This document shows positions 14,510 through 27,798 of a stretch of 64,000 bases of DNA, piece after piece (position 1 is the first letter of the stretch; each line of letters starts with the position of its first letter). Source of the stretch: Phalacrocorax aristotelis (taxonomy: Eukaryota > Chordata > Aves > Suliformes > Phalacrocoracidae); NCBI RefSeq assembly GCF_949628215.1, contig NC_134286.1, positions 744,001 through 808,000 on the forward strand, given 5' to 3'. The translations under genes and the position numbers were made by a program. The notes beneath the pieces are model-generated. The model ran no database searches and had not been told where the DNA came from. It saw nothing but the letters and a program-made list of their open reading frames with translations.

Positions 14510-15901
14510 TCCAGAGGGTTCAGATGGGGAAGCATCCGCAGATGGCGGGGCTGGGAACATGCCCAGGGCGGGGAGAAGTCCCCTGCGCTGCCCGGGGCTG
14601 CGGCTGGAGGAGCAGCTGCAGGAGCCATCCCATGGCTTCCAGCAGCTCGCCGCCTCCTCCCCGCCACCCACACCAGCGGGGCAAGCGGACCCTTCCTCAG
14701 GCATGAGGTTGCCAGCAGTCGCTGGCTGCTTTCGGCTTTGCCCGAGTCCGCGGGGAGCCCAGCCCCTCTGGGAGCTGCACCTCTGCAAGGGGGGATGCAG
14801 GACCCGGGCCCTGCCTCCCTGTCGCCATGAGCATGATGGCAATGACAACACACAGCTCACAGGATCGAGGAGGGTTAACAAGGGCTTGCTAAGCTCCCTG
14901 GAGGCAGCAGGGACAAGACAGCTACTAATATTATTAATGAATTTCACAAATGTCATTTTTAGGCTCAACTATTTTAAGCTTTGCATTCAAACCCCGGGGG
15001 AACAGCGTGCATTCCACATTCATTTTGCCATGGTGGATCCACTCGCTTGACACAGCCTGGTGTACAGCACTGGTTGGAAAGGGATTTTAGTGCTCTTCCC
15101 GGCCTGAGGCTCCTGAAATCCATACTCACAATACCTCCAAAATCCACCCGCGACACCTACCACTGCACTGCACAGGCTGTGATACAAAAAAAATCCAACA
15201 CAACAAACAGGGGCAGCCAGAGACTTGCACATTATTAAGGCGGCAGATGAGGAATGAAACCCGAATGAAAAACACCAGATGCCACGAGAACCACCGCTGC
15301 AGGAAATTAAAATCTCGGGGCCTCCAGTCTCACTGTTCCTTTGTCATCCCGCTCACAGCCGCTTTGCCCCTCCAGGTCGGTGAAGCCAGATGTGGCCCCG
15401 CGGCCGCACCAGGAGCGACGTGAGCCTCCAGGCGAGCCCCAGTTTGCCCGGGTGCCCCAGCCCAGCCCAGCCGCGCACGGCAGGACCCAGCTTGGCATGT
15501 GCAGACCACGTCGGGGGGCTGGCAGCTCACACACTCGGAGCCCACCAACAGCTGTGTTACAACCGCGGCGCTGCATCCACACACACGCCGCCGGCGTTCG
15601 GCCGGGCGCAGCACCCTGCCCGCCGTCGGGGGTGCTGCCTCCCAGACGTGGGTACCATCGGCGACAGGTCGCGGGTGAGCGCAGGGCGCACTGGCCAACG
15701 CATCCGCGTGCGGCCCACCCAAAATTAACCTTTCACGTGCACGCGGGGCACGGGCACGACGTCCCTCTGGAGCAGACGTCAGGCACCGTGCACAAACCCC
15801 AGCCCCGCCAGAGGCGCCTCCCCCACCGTCCCTTCCGGCAGCTTCTCCCGAAATTAGGAGGGTGTCGAAAGACGGACACCATTAAATTGACGGTTCCTTA
15901 C

Positions 15902-15946
15902 CTTGGCTCTTTTGAAACAAGCCCAGAAAAAATCCAGCAGTGGCAT
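15902..15946 (-). CDS. STARD8: Candidate STARD8 first coding exon (partial gene)
   Basis: A start codon at 15,946 opens a 15-codon exon reading MPLLDFFWACFKRAK. It ends in phase 0 at a strong splice donor, AAG followed by GTAAGG at 15,901-15,896. Human STARD8 (DLC3) has a longer isoform with roughly 80 extra N-terminal residues, which a short leader exon plus a SAM-domain segment would fill. My memory of that leader is that it resembles this peptide, but I cannot confirm it here. STARD8 is a RhoA GTPase-activating protein with SAM, RhoGAP and START domains. Position and strand agree with synteny: human STARD8 follows YIPF6 in the same direction, as here. No other STARD8 exon was found, so the body would lie left of position 1. 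The frame continues open upstream of this ATG. I chose this ATG because the hydrophobic leader begins here and the sequence above it is a low-complexity Pro/Gly/Arg translation. Confidence 0.6.
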
Positions 15947-15958
15947 GATGGGCCGGGC

Positions 15959-15972
15959 GGGGGGGGGGGGGG
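15959..15972. repeat. G14 homopolymer just upstream of the STARD8 start
   Basis: A run of 14 G on the plus strand, C14 in the sense of STARD8, ends 12 bases before the candidate start codon at 15,946. It would lie in the 5' UTR or core promoter. Such runs are unstable and prone to sequencing error, so the exact length is uncertain. Confidence 0.85.
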
Positions 15973-18900
15973 CAGGCACAGAGCCCCCCCTAGACCGCGG
16001 CGCTGCCCCCGGCCGCGGGGAGAGCCCACCCCGGCACCCCCATGGCTGCTGGCTGCGGCACACGGAGCCAGGCAGAGCCCCAGTGCGGGCAGGGGCTCGG
16101 CGCAGGCAGGGAGGCAGGGAGGGAGGAGGCAGCGCTGCCTGCGGAGGCGGGCCAGCGATTCAAACCCTGCACCGTTATTCAGTTGGTCGCGAACAGGCTT
16201 GGACGGCGATTGAAATTCCCTGAAGACTGCGAGTTTTAAACAGCTCCAGGCTTTCCTTCCTGCCTCGAACGCACCGAGCAGCACTCCCCTTCCCAGGCAG
16301 TGGGAAGGAGCGAGGGAAAAGAAACACCCCAGAGCAACAGAAAAGGGAGCTTGGCTGTCAAAGGCACACGGAGGACGTTGGAAACCCAAACCCCAGACGG
16401 TTTAGGTTTTCACTCCAGCCCCTGCTCCAGCTCACCAGCAGCAGTCACAGATGCACTCGAGAGGGCTCCCGAGGCTCTCCATGCCGAGGGACAAGCCATA
16501 CCCACGCGGTCACACAGTCGTCCCCAGGTGTCCCCACCGCAACCGGCAGCCTCCTGCATGCTCCGGTGCGGCCAGGTTCTCTGTGGGCACCCAGCCTCAC
16601 CGCGGGCAGGCAGCCCCTCTGGGGGCACTGGGCATGGCTGGGCAAGCCTGCAGGTGTGACTGCAGCAGGGAGATAAACATAGGGGGAAAACCACCCCCCA
16701 GCCATCAGATGTGGCCTAGGCATTCACTCCAGCTCTATTCACAGCTCCTTATCTTCATTCCACAAGCATTTGTGCGAGCTTAGCATTTGTTCACGAGAAA
16801 TACCATAATGAAAGGCAATGCCACAAACCTTTGTGCAAGCCATCCGGTGCGCAGGCCCCCAGGCGAGAAGTTTTCTTGCAGGCACATAAGAAAACCCCAC
16901 CAACCGGTGATTTGCAAGATTAGCTCAGAATAAGCAAGGGCAAGGTAATCAGCAGCGATGCCCGGGCTGAGCCACGGGTCAGTGTCACTGAGACAAGTGT
17001 CCTGATCCCGCAGGACGCTTGGTGGATGCCCAGCAAGCCGGTGGCACCGCTCCTGTCCACCACCCACGCCAGGCTGGCACCTGCCTCACACACCCCCAGG
17101 GACGATCCTGCCCATGCACGGCCCGGGCCGTGCGCGTCGGTGGGTAGCTTGTGCTGGCGGGCGGGAGCGCGGTGTTCTCCCCCAGGACAAGGTGCTGTCT
17201 GTAGCGATACCCCAGCAGCTGGTGCATGTGGCAGCTGAGCCCTCTGCCACACGTCAGCGAGGGCGGACCAGGACGGGGCGCTGGGGACCCCAAAGCAGGA
17301 CCGGCACCTCAGCAGACCGCTCCTGCCTGTCCTGGGGCCGCCTTCACTGCTCTTCCCTGCCTGTCACCAGTGTCCCCCAGACCGCCTGGCTTTGTGCACA
17401 CGGGGGGCACCGGGACAGCCTCGAGATGCTGGTGGAGCGGAAGACCATCAGGGCGAGGAGCGGAGGAGCGAGGAAACCGCTAGCAGGCCTTGGTTGGCAG
17501 AACCTCGGTTGGTGGCAACGCAAGCACAGGACATCCCATGGTGTGCGGCAGCTCCTCCCAGCCACGGCCGCCACCACCGCTCAGATCCCAGATCTGCATT
17601 ACAGCGGGGACAGTGCCAGCCTCGCGGGTGCTCTCTGCGGTGAAGCGGAGCCAGCGGTCACAGCTCCTGGGACACATGAGCTGGGAGACAAGGCAAGGAC
17701 AGGAGCACGGAAGACCATGACACAGCAGAGCTGGAGAAGGCGGCATCGGGCACCGCCACCCCCGTAGCATCCCGCAGGCCCGACCCACACCCAGGCCCCC
17801 CCAGCTCCTCAGCGCTGCCCCGGCAGCACCGGCACAGCCCTGGCAGCAGCACGTGGGTGGCGTCAGTCCCAGCGCTGGCTCCAGCTGCCTCTTTCCATCT
17901 CCCCCTCGCTCATTCCTGAGCGGTGTTTTGGCCCCGCTCCCAGGCTTGGCACCGGCCGCAGCTCCTCTGCCATGTCCCTGGCGCTACTGGGCCAGCGCAG
18001 CAGGGCTGGGGGCACCAAGGCACAGCACAAGCATTGTGTGTCGGCCTCTTTTCTCCTCCTTTAAACGCCTGGGGCTGGGAAGAGGGTCTCACCTCTATGG
18101 GACACTTGCCCGGGGTCACCTATCCTAGCAAGCATCTTATCCCTAGAAGCATGCACGTAGGAGTTAAAGGCAGACACTGCTGCCTAACAGTCAGCCACCC
18201 TCCGTAACTCACTCACCGCTGCCTCAAGGGCCACAGTTTTTATTCCGAGGACTCGCAAATACTTCCCTGTGGTGGACGAAGGCAGCTGGGATAAGTGCCC
18301 GTTTCCAGACGTGCCCATCCAGCTCACTGGGTACCGCTGGCATTGCGTGGAGAGCTGCCAGGGGACCCACCGCTGTGGCAGCGCCACTGGTCAGCATTGC
18401 CACCACAGGATCCTGCGGACGCTGGTCCCGGCCTTCGTCACCATGGGCAGCCGGGAGAAACGCCTCAACACTTCTTACAGGCTTTCCCCTTGGAGCGGGG
18501 CAGAGCCGGGGCGCACGGGCAATGCTGCCCTGCAGAATGCCCCGCCGGACCAGGAGGCACAGGCAGCACGTCAGGTGGCAAACAGATACCCGTAAGGTAA
18601 CCACGACAGAGCGATGGAGACGGCTCTGTCCTGCCAAAACCAGGGAAGTCCTTGCGGAAGGGAGGGCGGCCACACAGCGGCACAGGTACAACTATACCTG
18701 CCCACCAGAAAGGCGCTGCCAGAGAAACAACCCACCAGCACCTCACTTCACTGCTTGCTCTGGCAGTGTTAAGTCCCTCTCCCACTTCCTCCAAAAGCAA
18801 AAAAAAAAACCAAACCAAACCAAAAGTTAGTGCAAACAGAAGAAAGCTGTCTCCTTCCCAGGGCCTGGGAGACAAACCACAGAGGCTTCTGCATGCTTCT

Positions 18901-20490
18901 GTAGCTTCTTCCTATCCAGTCATCCCAAAAGCATTCAAGTAATCTGAAATCTAGGATCCTTCTTCAGCATACCAGGATATCATCCTTGGTAAGAATAGGT
19001 CCTGGGGACTGGACACCCTGCAAAGCGGCTGAAGCCTGTACACACCAAAGCAGGCGCTACTGCCAAGTGATGCCAGGACACAGGCTGCACTGCTGCATTT
19101 GCCTCCTCCCAACATTTATAATGTACCTGCTCCACAGACATCTATAGGAAAAGCAAAAGCAATTTCTATTAATTCTCTGTATATACATGTGTGTCACTAC
19201 CACCTTCAGGCTTAAGCAAGGACCCAGTTTAAGCTCAAGTTGATTTTAAAAGGCTGATTCTAAGGAAAACTCTATACTGTACAGGCTCACTAAGAGTTTT
19301 CCACGTGGTGATGCCAGCTCTGTGCCACCTGCTGCCCGCAGCGCCCAGAGCTGGGACGGACACGGGGATGCTCACCGACCAGACCCAGCACCACGACAAA
19401 CATCTTGCTTTCTCCATAAAGTCATGGGACAGGGCTGGTATTTTGGAGGACAGGTACAGCCTCTTCTCACAACAGATCATGCCCAGAGGATCCCATGTCA
19501 CCTCCAAACAGGCCTGCAGCCAGCAGCTATTCCTGGCCCATTGATGAGCTATTGCTGTCACGGCTGTTGCTAGCAGCACCCAGGCACAGTATTAATAACA
19601 GCTAAAGGCCGGCAGCCTGCCAGGCAACGTCCTCGCCGGCAAAGAGAAGCCACTGTCGCTGCTGGTACCACTCCCGAGGGCTGACCCCATTTCTGAGAGA
19701 AAAAGTGGGGTGTCTGAAGGGGCGCAAGCAGGGGGCAAGCTGCGCCTCACCAGAGAGCAGCCCCGGCGAGCCATTAACATGCAGTGATTTTCCACTTGCT
19801 GGTGTGTGTATGCATTTCCCCGAGGTCAGGAAGGGAGCAGCGACTCACAGAGCAGGCGTTTGCCCCATTAGCATAGCAGGAACAGTAACCCTTTTCTTTT
19901 AATAAGGCTGAATTGCTGGGCGGGTGCTGACGGGGCAGGGCTGGCAGCGCCCGGCAGGGGCTGTGACACCGCTGGGGTGGCAAAGGCGTAAAACCTGCTG
20001 CCCACAGGAAGCATCGCCCAGGAGGCTGCAGAAACCATGCGTTCAGGGGCAGGGCCGAACCCCTCCTGCGCCAGACCAGCCCTCCCGTGCCCCGGGCGAG
20101 GGGCTGCAGGGGCTCTGCCCAGGGACGACGGGCACATGGCACCCCACGGCGGGGGCTCGGCTGTGACGCCAGCCCCAGCACGGATCAAGGTGCTGGGCTC
20201 CAGCCGAGCAGCCAACAGTCTCTGCTGGGCTTGGTGCCCTGCTACGGAGGGGGCACCCGGCTCCACAATGCTGGGCCATGAGAAACCGACTGGGATACAT
20301 GAACGTCGAAGAGCAGCAGCAGACAATTCCCAGCTTCCCACTGTCCCACGGCTGCCCCATGGCACCGGTGAGGCAGCGAGCTCCCTGCCTGCCATCACTG
20401 CTTCTCCCTTAAAAGGTTTCTCATTAAAAGTAACCCCAACATGCACGTTCCAGTTTCCAATGGCACATTTGGGAACATGAGAAAATTGTT

Positions 20491-20507
20491 AAAAAAAAAA
20501 AAAAAAA
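20491..20507. repeat. A17 homopolymer
   Basis: Uninterrupted run of 17 A in noncoding DNA. No polyadenylation hexamer or retroposed body was recognised next to it. Confidence 0.9.
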
Positions 20508-23500
20508 GCAGTTCTCAACAGATGAGGGTCTGAACTGGTTGGGTTTGATTCTGAAAACAAACCATTCAGAATCAGAACTCATGTCATCTCTTGGAAAAGG
20601 TACCTAATTCCGTCACTCGTATCGGGGCCCCTGGCCGTCGCTGCTCAGCCAGACGTTGCCGGACATCCACCAGCGGTGGCCCAGCCCAGGCGGGCAGGGA
20701 ACCGGGGCTCTGCCACCCATCTGCCCCGGGGAGCCGGCCAGCCCCCCCTCACCAGAGAGCACCGCCCTGGAAGGGGGCACGCAGCACCCAGAGGGGTGCC
20801 GTGGGGTGGCAATCAGTAAGGGAACAGTTTTGGCAAATGCATGCTCGATTATGAAAGCTCACCCTCCAACGTGACCAGCCTCAACACATGCACGCATGCA
20901 AACAAAGAGCCCATTTATCGATAAAGGAGTTATTTCCAGTGGGGCAGTTGCTGTTTCTACTTTGAGGAGGGACAGACAAGCTATGAATAAACCAACTGGG
21001 CTGGTGCTGAGACCAGGACAAGGGGAAATGCCCCAGCTTTTATCTGTCGGGGACACGCCACCCACCTGGCACACCAGCCTGGTCCTTGTGCTGCAGCCTC
21101 TGCTGCACCGTGCGCCCTGTGTGGGGGTCCAGCAGGGCAAGGGGCCCGCCGGGCTGGGGGCACACGCCCGGGTCCGCTCCTGCCCGAGCACGCCGTGCCA
21201 GCACCTCCGGGGCGGTTTGCCTCCTGGTGAGCGAGCTGGCATCAGCGGCTGGTGGCTGCAGCAGGCTTGGCTGTGGCTCCTGCCGGGAGGCGCAAGCGGG
21301 GTCCCAGGGCACGGGCAGGACGTGCTGGGGATGGGCGCTGCTGGCGAGGGAGGCCGCGGGCGGATGCTCAGGTGCCCAGGGAGGCCCAGCACCACAGCAA
21401 AGCCTCCCTCTCTGACAGACAATTAGACAATTACTTAATCCCCACGTGCCAGCTTCTGCGGCAAAAGGAAACATGCCAGTGAGCCGGGCAGCACCCTGGG
21501 GCCAAAGGCATAAATCCCCCGTCCCACAGCTGTGAAGCAGCCAGCTGGTCCCACAGGTGTCCCCTCGGCAAGTCCCTTTTTGAAGGCTGAGACGGAGGAG
21601 CAGGATGTCACCCTCTCCCAGCACTTGTGGCACTCGCATCCTGATGATGCTTCACCCTCCAGCACCAATTACATTTTCCCTTAACTCAGATGCACGCTGG
21701 ACTCCCTTGGATGACCTGAGGACCCCTTGGCTTACCCACGGCTGCAAGAAGTCCCCCACCCTCCCCAGCCCTCTCAAAGCTCCTGGCAAAGGCCGAACCT
21801 GTGCATTTCTCTGCAAAGGACAGTCTGTTTTGTAAATACCAGTGAATGTATTCACAAATACTGATTTATTTAGCATACACACAAAAGCCAAATCAACTTT
21901 TCAGAGGACTAGTCCTCTCAGACTCGCCAAACTCCCCAGTTTCACTGAACAGGACATGACATCACTGAAAAAATTGCATCATGATGTTTTTGTGGAATTT
22001 CTGCTGCACAAGCTGGGGTGTGCTCCTGTCCCAACTCACTGAGACTTCTACGGATCTATAAGCCCACAGCTGTCAGCCAGAAAGCTTGAAGACTCCAACA
22101 AGAGGAGGTTTGCACCATTAAATTCTGTTAACATAAAAACGTTAGCAAGTGCCCTGGCTCCCCCCCAAAGGCAGGGTGTGCTCCCTCCCGGAGGCCAGCT
22201 GCCGCATACCCCGGGCTCACCAGGACCCCCACCTCCGCGCTTCTGGGGCTGCGGGCGAGGACAGTGACACCACCAGCAAAAAATAACCTCCCCAGCGGGG
22301 GAAGCAGAAATAACCGGCGGCAGCCCCGGCGGGGGACACAGCCACGGGGGGTGACAACCGGGAACGCGCTGTTTGGGGCACTGTGGAGGGTCCGGGTGCC
22401 TGGCTCCATCCCTCCTACCTCTTTCCTCCTCCTTCATCCATCCCCAGTAGCTACCATCCATAGGGAATGCTTGGTCTCAGCCTTTACATTACGGTTTCCA
22501 AACCCGCTGGCCCAGCACGCAGCTCAGGCCATTCCTCGCCACACACCCCCCGCTCTGTCTGCGTTTGAGGTGACTAGCTGAAGCTCACGACGCTGCGGTG
22601 CCCAGCGTGGTCAGCATGGGGGAAGCACACTATTTAAAAGCATCTAAAAGAGCGTGACTGATACGGCAACATTTCTGAGACACTATAGTCAAGTTACACA
22701 AATTACAAATAGACCCAAGCGATACAGAAGGAAAATGGCTTTTTTTGAGACCTGTATACCTGACTGATTTTACCTCTGTTGATATTCAAGAAAGCACCTA
22801 AGTGTAAGTGTCTGGGAAGAGTCTACAAAGACTCCTGTGCAAGGCAGAACTCCAGCAAAAACCTTCTGCTAAGCCAGTTTTCATATAGGCATCTTGAAGA
22901 TAAAAAGAAATAGGCTGCATTTTTACATATATAAGACGGCACAAGCAGAATGCTCACAAGGCATATTTCCCTTCCCCATGGGAATATTGCTTAGCTGCTA
23001 GAGCCTGGCTGGGACATTAATCCTCTGCCCCCGAAGGCCCGGCGCCAGACCAGTGCAAGGAATTGCGAGCATCTCTTATTATTAGCAAGAGCAGGGAGGC
23101 TCCTATGGCAAATGTATAGGAAATCAAAGGGCTGTGCTGTTAACAGCCAGGGGACAGCCCGAGTCCCGGGACACAGCCTGGCTCTGCCCCAGGGCTGAGG
23201 GGAGACAGACAGTCCCGAGCACCCACACTCCCCACGCAAGCTCAGGCCAGAACTGCAGCCGATTTAGCGGGGGGCTGCCTGGGAGCCCTTCCCTTCGCAG
23301 CCAGCCCCTCCCGCCCAAGAGCAGCACCGGGAGGGCTGGTGTCACGCGAGGGGCACCAGCGCATGCGTGCACGCACGGGCACAGATGCACACGGCCGGCA
23401 GCTGGCTGGGCGCAAGGGACACGCTCCTGCCCGTGCCCAGCTACCTGCCCCCAACAGCCAGCACGCTCAGCTGCTGAAAAAGAAATAATCACAGGCAACA

Positions 23501-25534
23501 GCCACATGTGTCTTTCAGGCTTGCACAATTAAATGCCATTTAATAAAGTAGACTTGATCTACTTGTATATTTTCGCACAGTTCTAGCGACAGCTGTTGTC
23601 TGGGGAAGATCCCAGCCCTATTTCTGGCCAAGGTTTGGTATTAATTAACAAGGCAGAGGAATCTCTGTCAGGTGCGGTGCTCTGCTCCCTGCAAGCAAGG
23701 GCAGGTCTTTGCAAGCTTAACCCCGCGTGACAAATTCACACACGGCCTCCACTCACTTGCGCAGGGTTGGACCATCCATGTACCGAGTTATCCACAGCCC
23801 GAACCCAGAGGCAAACCCTGTCCAGCACAGCTGCCCGTGCAGAGTGTGGTGCCAGGGACACAACAGCTCTGCTTGCAGGGTCCGGGTCCCTGGACACAGC
23901 ACTGCTGCTTCCACCTAGCACGGAGCCAGGAGTGAAATTCCCTGATGGATCCAAGCCTCAGCATGTGCAAGCCCAGAGCACGCGGGAGCACAAAGACAAC
24001 AAGATCCAAAGGTTTTTGCAAACCAGCCTGTGCCGTTTAGCTTACTGAGCTCTGCCATCACGGTCCGGCACTCTGGGGTCTCAGGAGGACGGCCACCATG
24101 AGCAGAGGGCTGCCTGGCCACGCAAGCCTCCTTGCAAAAGCACTGAGGATGGTGGCACAGAGCCTGGAGGCCAGGAGCGCTCCCGAGTCACCCTCGAGAG
24201 CCCAAGTTTGCTGTGGCAGCTGCAGTCAAACCCCACCAGAGCTGGGCTGACCTTGCAGTGCCCCCAACAGCAAAACACAGCAAAGCTGCGACGGGCCCCA
24301 CAGCGGGAGCGGGCAGGGGACTCATGCCGAAGGCAAGGGGCGGCTGCACGTGGCTCTGCCCGTTCAGGAGCACCGCAGAAGACATTTAAAACAAACCAGC
24401 ATCAGGCAGAGCTTCTCTTAGCACCCTTTCAGTCAAAAGCACTGCCACAGCAATGCCCTTTCTTTAGGCCATCAACTGCGTGAATAAGGAGAGACGCTTC
24501 TTGCTCAGAGACAGCAAGCGCCGGTCCCACGTCGACGGGCACAGCAGCCCCGGAGAGTTCCAGGGCTGGACGGGAGCCACGCGCGCTGCTGCTAACCTTT
24601 GGGGACGCCAGGAAAACTCAGAGGCATTTTCAGAAAACACTTTATGCAAACCCTCATGCACACAAAAGCATTATTATTTAGCAGCAAATTCTTTTCTTCC
24701 CCCGGTCCCCCCGCAGCGAGAGCGTCCTGCCCTCGGCCCCACGCCAAAGGGCTGACCTGGAGCGATGTGCTCTGCTTCCCCACTCCAAAGCGATTCACAG
24801 AGCTAGGAGAGGAAAAGCGAAGGGAGAGAAGATTAAATGAGCAGGATCTCTGTCCCGAGCGCCCAGGGACTGAGCCGGCTGCGCTGCTCCTGGCGAGAAG
24901 CGCCGAGCCCCGCAGCTGCACGGCTGGCCGCCCTTCTGCCGCCAGGGAGAGAGCTCGGGGGCCGCAGCAACACGGGCGTCAAACCCACCAGCTTGGAAAC
25001 ATCCAAGCCCAAACTTTCACAGTCAGGTTACAAGTCCCTTAACAAAACACAATGTTGGAACAAAAGCACCTTTCCTTTCCAAATTACACAGATGCCTTGA
25101 GGCTGTTGAGGTTGAGCGACCTCCGGGGAGCCAGCAGCCTCTGTCCTGTCCCCGCTCCCTGCCCCAGCCCAGTCTCCCCAGGACAGATCCTGGGTGCAGC
25201 CTGGGTGCCAGACCATGCCCTCCCCATGCCCAGTGCAGGGCTGCGCTCTCTCGGGCTTCTGTCACTGCTGCTGTGAAGAATTCAGACATCCTGACAGAGA
25301 AAGAGGCAGCAACTGCATCCATCCCAGCTCTCAGCCACATTTGTTTTGCTAACGCAGGATTGAATTATGGGGAGAGGCAGATTTTAAATAAGTGCATGGT
25401 ATAAATAATTGCACCATCTGTTTATGATCCTGAGACAGCAACAGAACACCAGAATAGGGTTTGAAGAGAACCAGAAAACACAATCCAAGTGAAATCCAGC
25501 AGCTCTTGCTAAGCTCCAAAGTTTACCCTCTGCC

Positions 25535-25550
25535 TTTTTTTTTTTTTTTT
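25535..25550. repeat. T16 homopolymer
   Basis: Uninterrupted run of 16 T in intergenic sequence. It could be the poly(A) tail of a minus-strand retroposed copy, but no such copy was recognised. Confidence 0.9.
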
Positions 25551-27798
25551 ATAAACCAATGACCTCATTGCAGACTCCTGCCTTGCATCGGGCGGCATCG
25601 GCGACAGCAGAAGCACAGAGGAGCCCAGCAGCAGTTCCTCTCCTTCCTTTACACTGAACAAAGTGCAGTGGGCAGAGCCACCTCCAGGCAGGAGCAGCAC
25701 CTGCCGGGAAGTCGAATATGGGGCACGGTCCAAGGGAGGGGTTTCCCATCTCTTGGGGTGCACGGGAAAAAAACTGAGCGAGCACCCCTGTCCTTTCAGG
25801 GAGGGAGTATGGATAGGCTTCATCAGGGGGTGATGGCTCATCTCCCAGCGGGGAGCCGTGGTAGAAGCCATCACTCACAGAGCCCTGTGAGCAAGGCAGG
25901 TCAACATCTGCCTCAGGATAACAAGAACACACTTGTGTAGCAAGACCCCCGTCTCATTCCCCACTCCCTCCTCAGAGGAAGGGGGAGCTTCAAAGAGCCC
26001 CCCGCCTGCACGGGGGCTGGATGCGCTGCAGGTAGACCAGATCAAGAGCATGCTGGAAGCCTATCAGCCCTTTGCAGCCCCTCCAACAGCGGCCCGCTGC
26101 CCCCCCCGGCTCCCCCCAGCAAGCCGGCCGCCCCCAGCGCGAACAAGCAGGGGAAGGGGGCCCTTCACGCCCCCCAGCCTGGAAGGCAGCTGTGCTGCGC
26201 TGCCCACCCCATGGCCAAACCCACCTTCCTCCCCAAACGCAGCCATCCACCGCTGCGTGGAGCCAGCACCCCATGGGGCACAACTCCGAAACACCTTTAA
26301 GGGGAGACAGGACACATGCTCCTGGCTTCTTAGCTCAACCCAGGCGTTTGGGGTTTGTGGGGAGCAGGTGGGCTGTTCTGTGCCACCAGGGCTCACGGGA
26401 ATGAGCACGACCCAGGCAGAGCACTGGTGACACCCCAGGTCTCTTCCTGAGCACACCTGGATGCTCTGAGCACCAGGTACAAGCTTTGAGCCAGGAAATG
26501 CTGTCAGGAAGGTAATAGTGGCTGGTTTATTGTAAGCTGCAGCCTGTGTGGGGGCTTAAATGGCTTATAGGGACCCCTGGGACCCAACAGCAGGTGGAGA
26601 AGCAGCAGCTCTAGGTAGGGATCTGTTAATTTTAAATGTCATTACCCTGTAGACTTTCCTTTGCAGCACCTGTCTTACTTAAGCAAAGAATGAAGCAGAG
26701 CATACACACACACACTTATTTCAATGGCAGGAGAAAGTGCCCGGTGCTTGAGAGGCTCACTGTGGTTTTGGAAATTACTTTCCTGGGGATGGTTTAGTCA
26801 TTGTAAGGGTGGCTTATCCGAGGGTCACTGTATCTGTGCAAACAAAACAACGGGGTGCCACGCTGCTCCTGGTGCCCGGCCCAGCAGATGCAATGCAGGG
26901 CAGAGAAGCAGACACACAGTCTCTTTTGGAAAACCAGGGAAAACACCCTCGGCCATGCCAAGGGAGGGGCGAGGCAGGACGCGCAGCAGCAGCTGCAGCC
27001 CTGGCTCGGCCATGGCTGTAACTGCTGGACTCGGCACAGAAGCAGACACCTCCTCCCCAAACCACACCACAGGAAGCCGTGCTCCTGCCCGAGAACGAAC
27101 CTGCACAGGAACAAAGGTGAGACAAGGCTGAGGCCGGGCAGGAAATCTGCTCAGCACTGCAGCAGCCGCCGCGGCAATGGCGAGCAGTCCTAACGCCAGC
27201 GCCCAGTCCAACGGCTCCACTGCAGCTTCAGTTGCGAGAGAAACAAATCAGAGTTGTTTTGCGTGGGAAAGCAAACCAGGAGGCCCAGCCGGGCACGCAG
27301 CAGGACCCCGAGCAGCGGGGCTGGAGCTGCCTGGGCCCCTGTGCCTGCTGCTTGCTTTGCACCTAGGGAACAGCCGCAGAGACAAGTGTGAGTTTCTTGC
27401 AGAGGGACTTAAAAGGGAGAACAGAGATCTTATTGGGACCCCAGCAGACAGACACGTTGCACAAGGAGCACAAATACAAGCAGCCCACCCAGGAGCCTGC
27501 TGGTTCACAGTCGCAGGAGGAGCCTCGAGCAATGCCCACAATTTACCAGACCCAAACGTGGAGAAAACCGGCCGGCAGCGATGGCCCAGGCCAGAGCTGT
27601 TTGTCCCAACAGCCTTTCCTGCAAGCCCTCACGGGACACGATTTGCCCTCAGTCCCTGGATGCTTTCCCTGCTCCCCTCGACCACTGCCTCAGGGCAAGC
27701 AGGGATTTGGTTCCTATCTGGGTAGAAACGCCACAGGGCGTAAGACTGACCGTTAAAGGGTGCAAAGGCAGCTTCATGCACAGCATTTGAACCGCACT

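Larger units (their letters stand above)
1..15901 (-). other. STARD8: GC-rich noncoding stretch, probable STARD8 intron 1
   Basis: No exon could be recognised here. The stretch follows the splice donor of the candidate STARD8 first exon at 15,902-15,946 on the minus strand, so the simplest reading is first-intron sequence with the rest of the gene left of the window. I looked for the next expected exon, which in DLC-family proteins carries a SAM domain with a Gly-Phe-Pro-Gln-Tyr core, and did not find its coding pattern. Long open frames occur on both strands, but they are GC-driven, overlap each other in several frames and show no domain I know. Simple repeats and A-tracts are listed separately. 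Assignment as intron is an inference from synteny. Confidence 0.5.
15380..16230 (-). promoter_or_regulatory. STARD8: CpG-rich region, candidate STARD8 promoter
   Basis: CpG dinucleotides are much denser here than in the flanking sequence, with a NotI-type GCGGCCGC near 15,400 and several GC-box-like strings. The region surrounds the candidate STARD8 first coding exon at 15,902-15,946 and extends upstream of it on the minus strand. That is the arrangement expected of a CpG-island promoter. The transcription start cannot be placed from sequence. Extent is approximate and judged by eye. Confidence 0.55.

Noticed and set aside
15341-16213. 290-codon plus-strand ORF over the STARD8 CpG region
   Set aside because: Low-complexity Pro/Arg/Ala composition, antisense to the candidate exon, with no recognisable domain.
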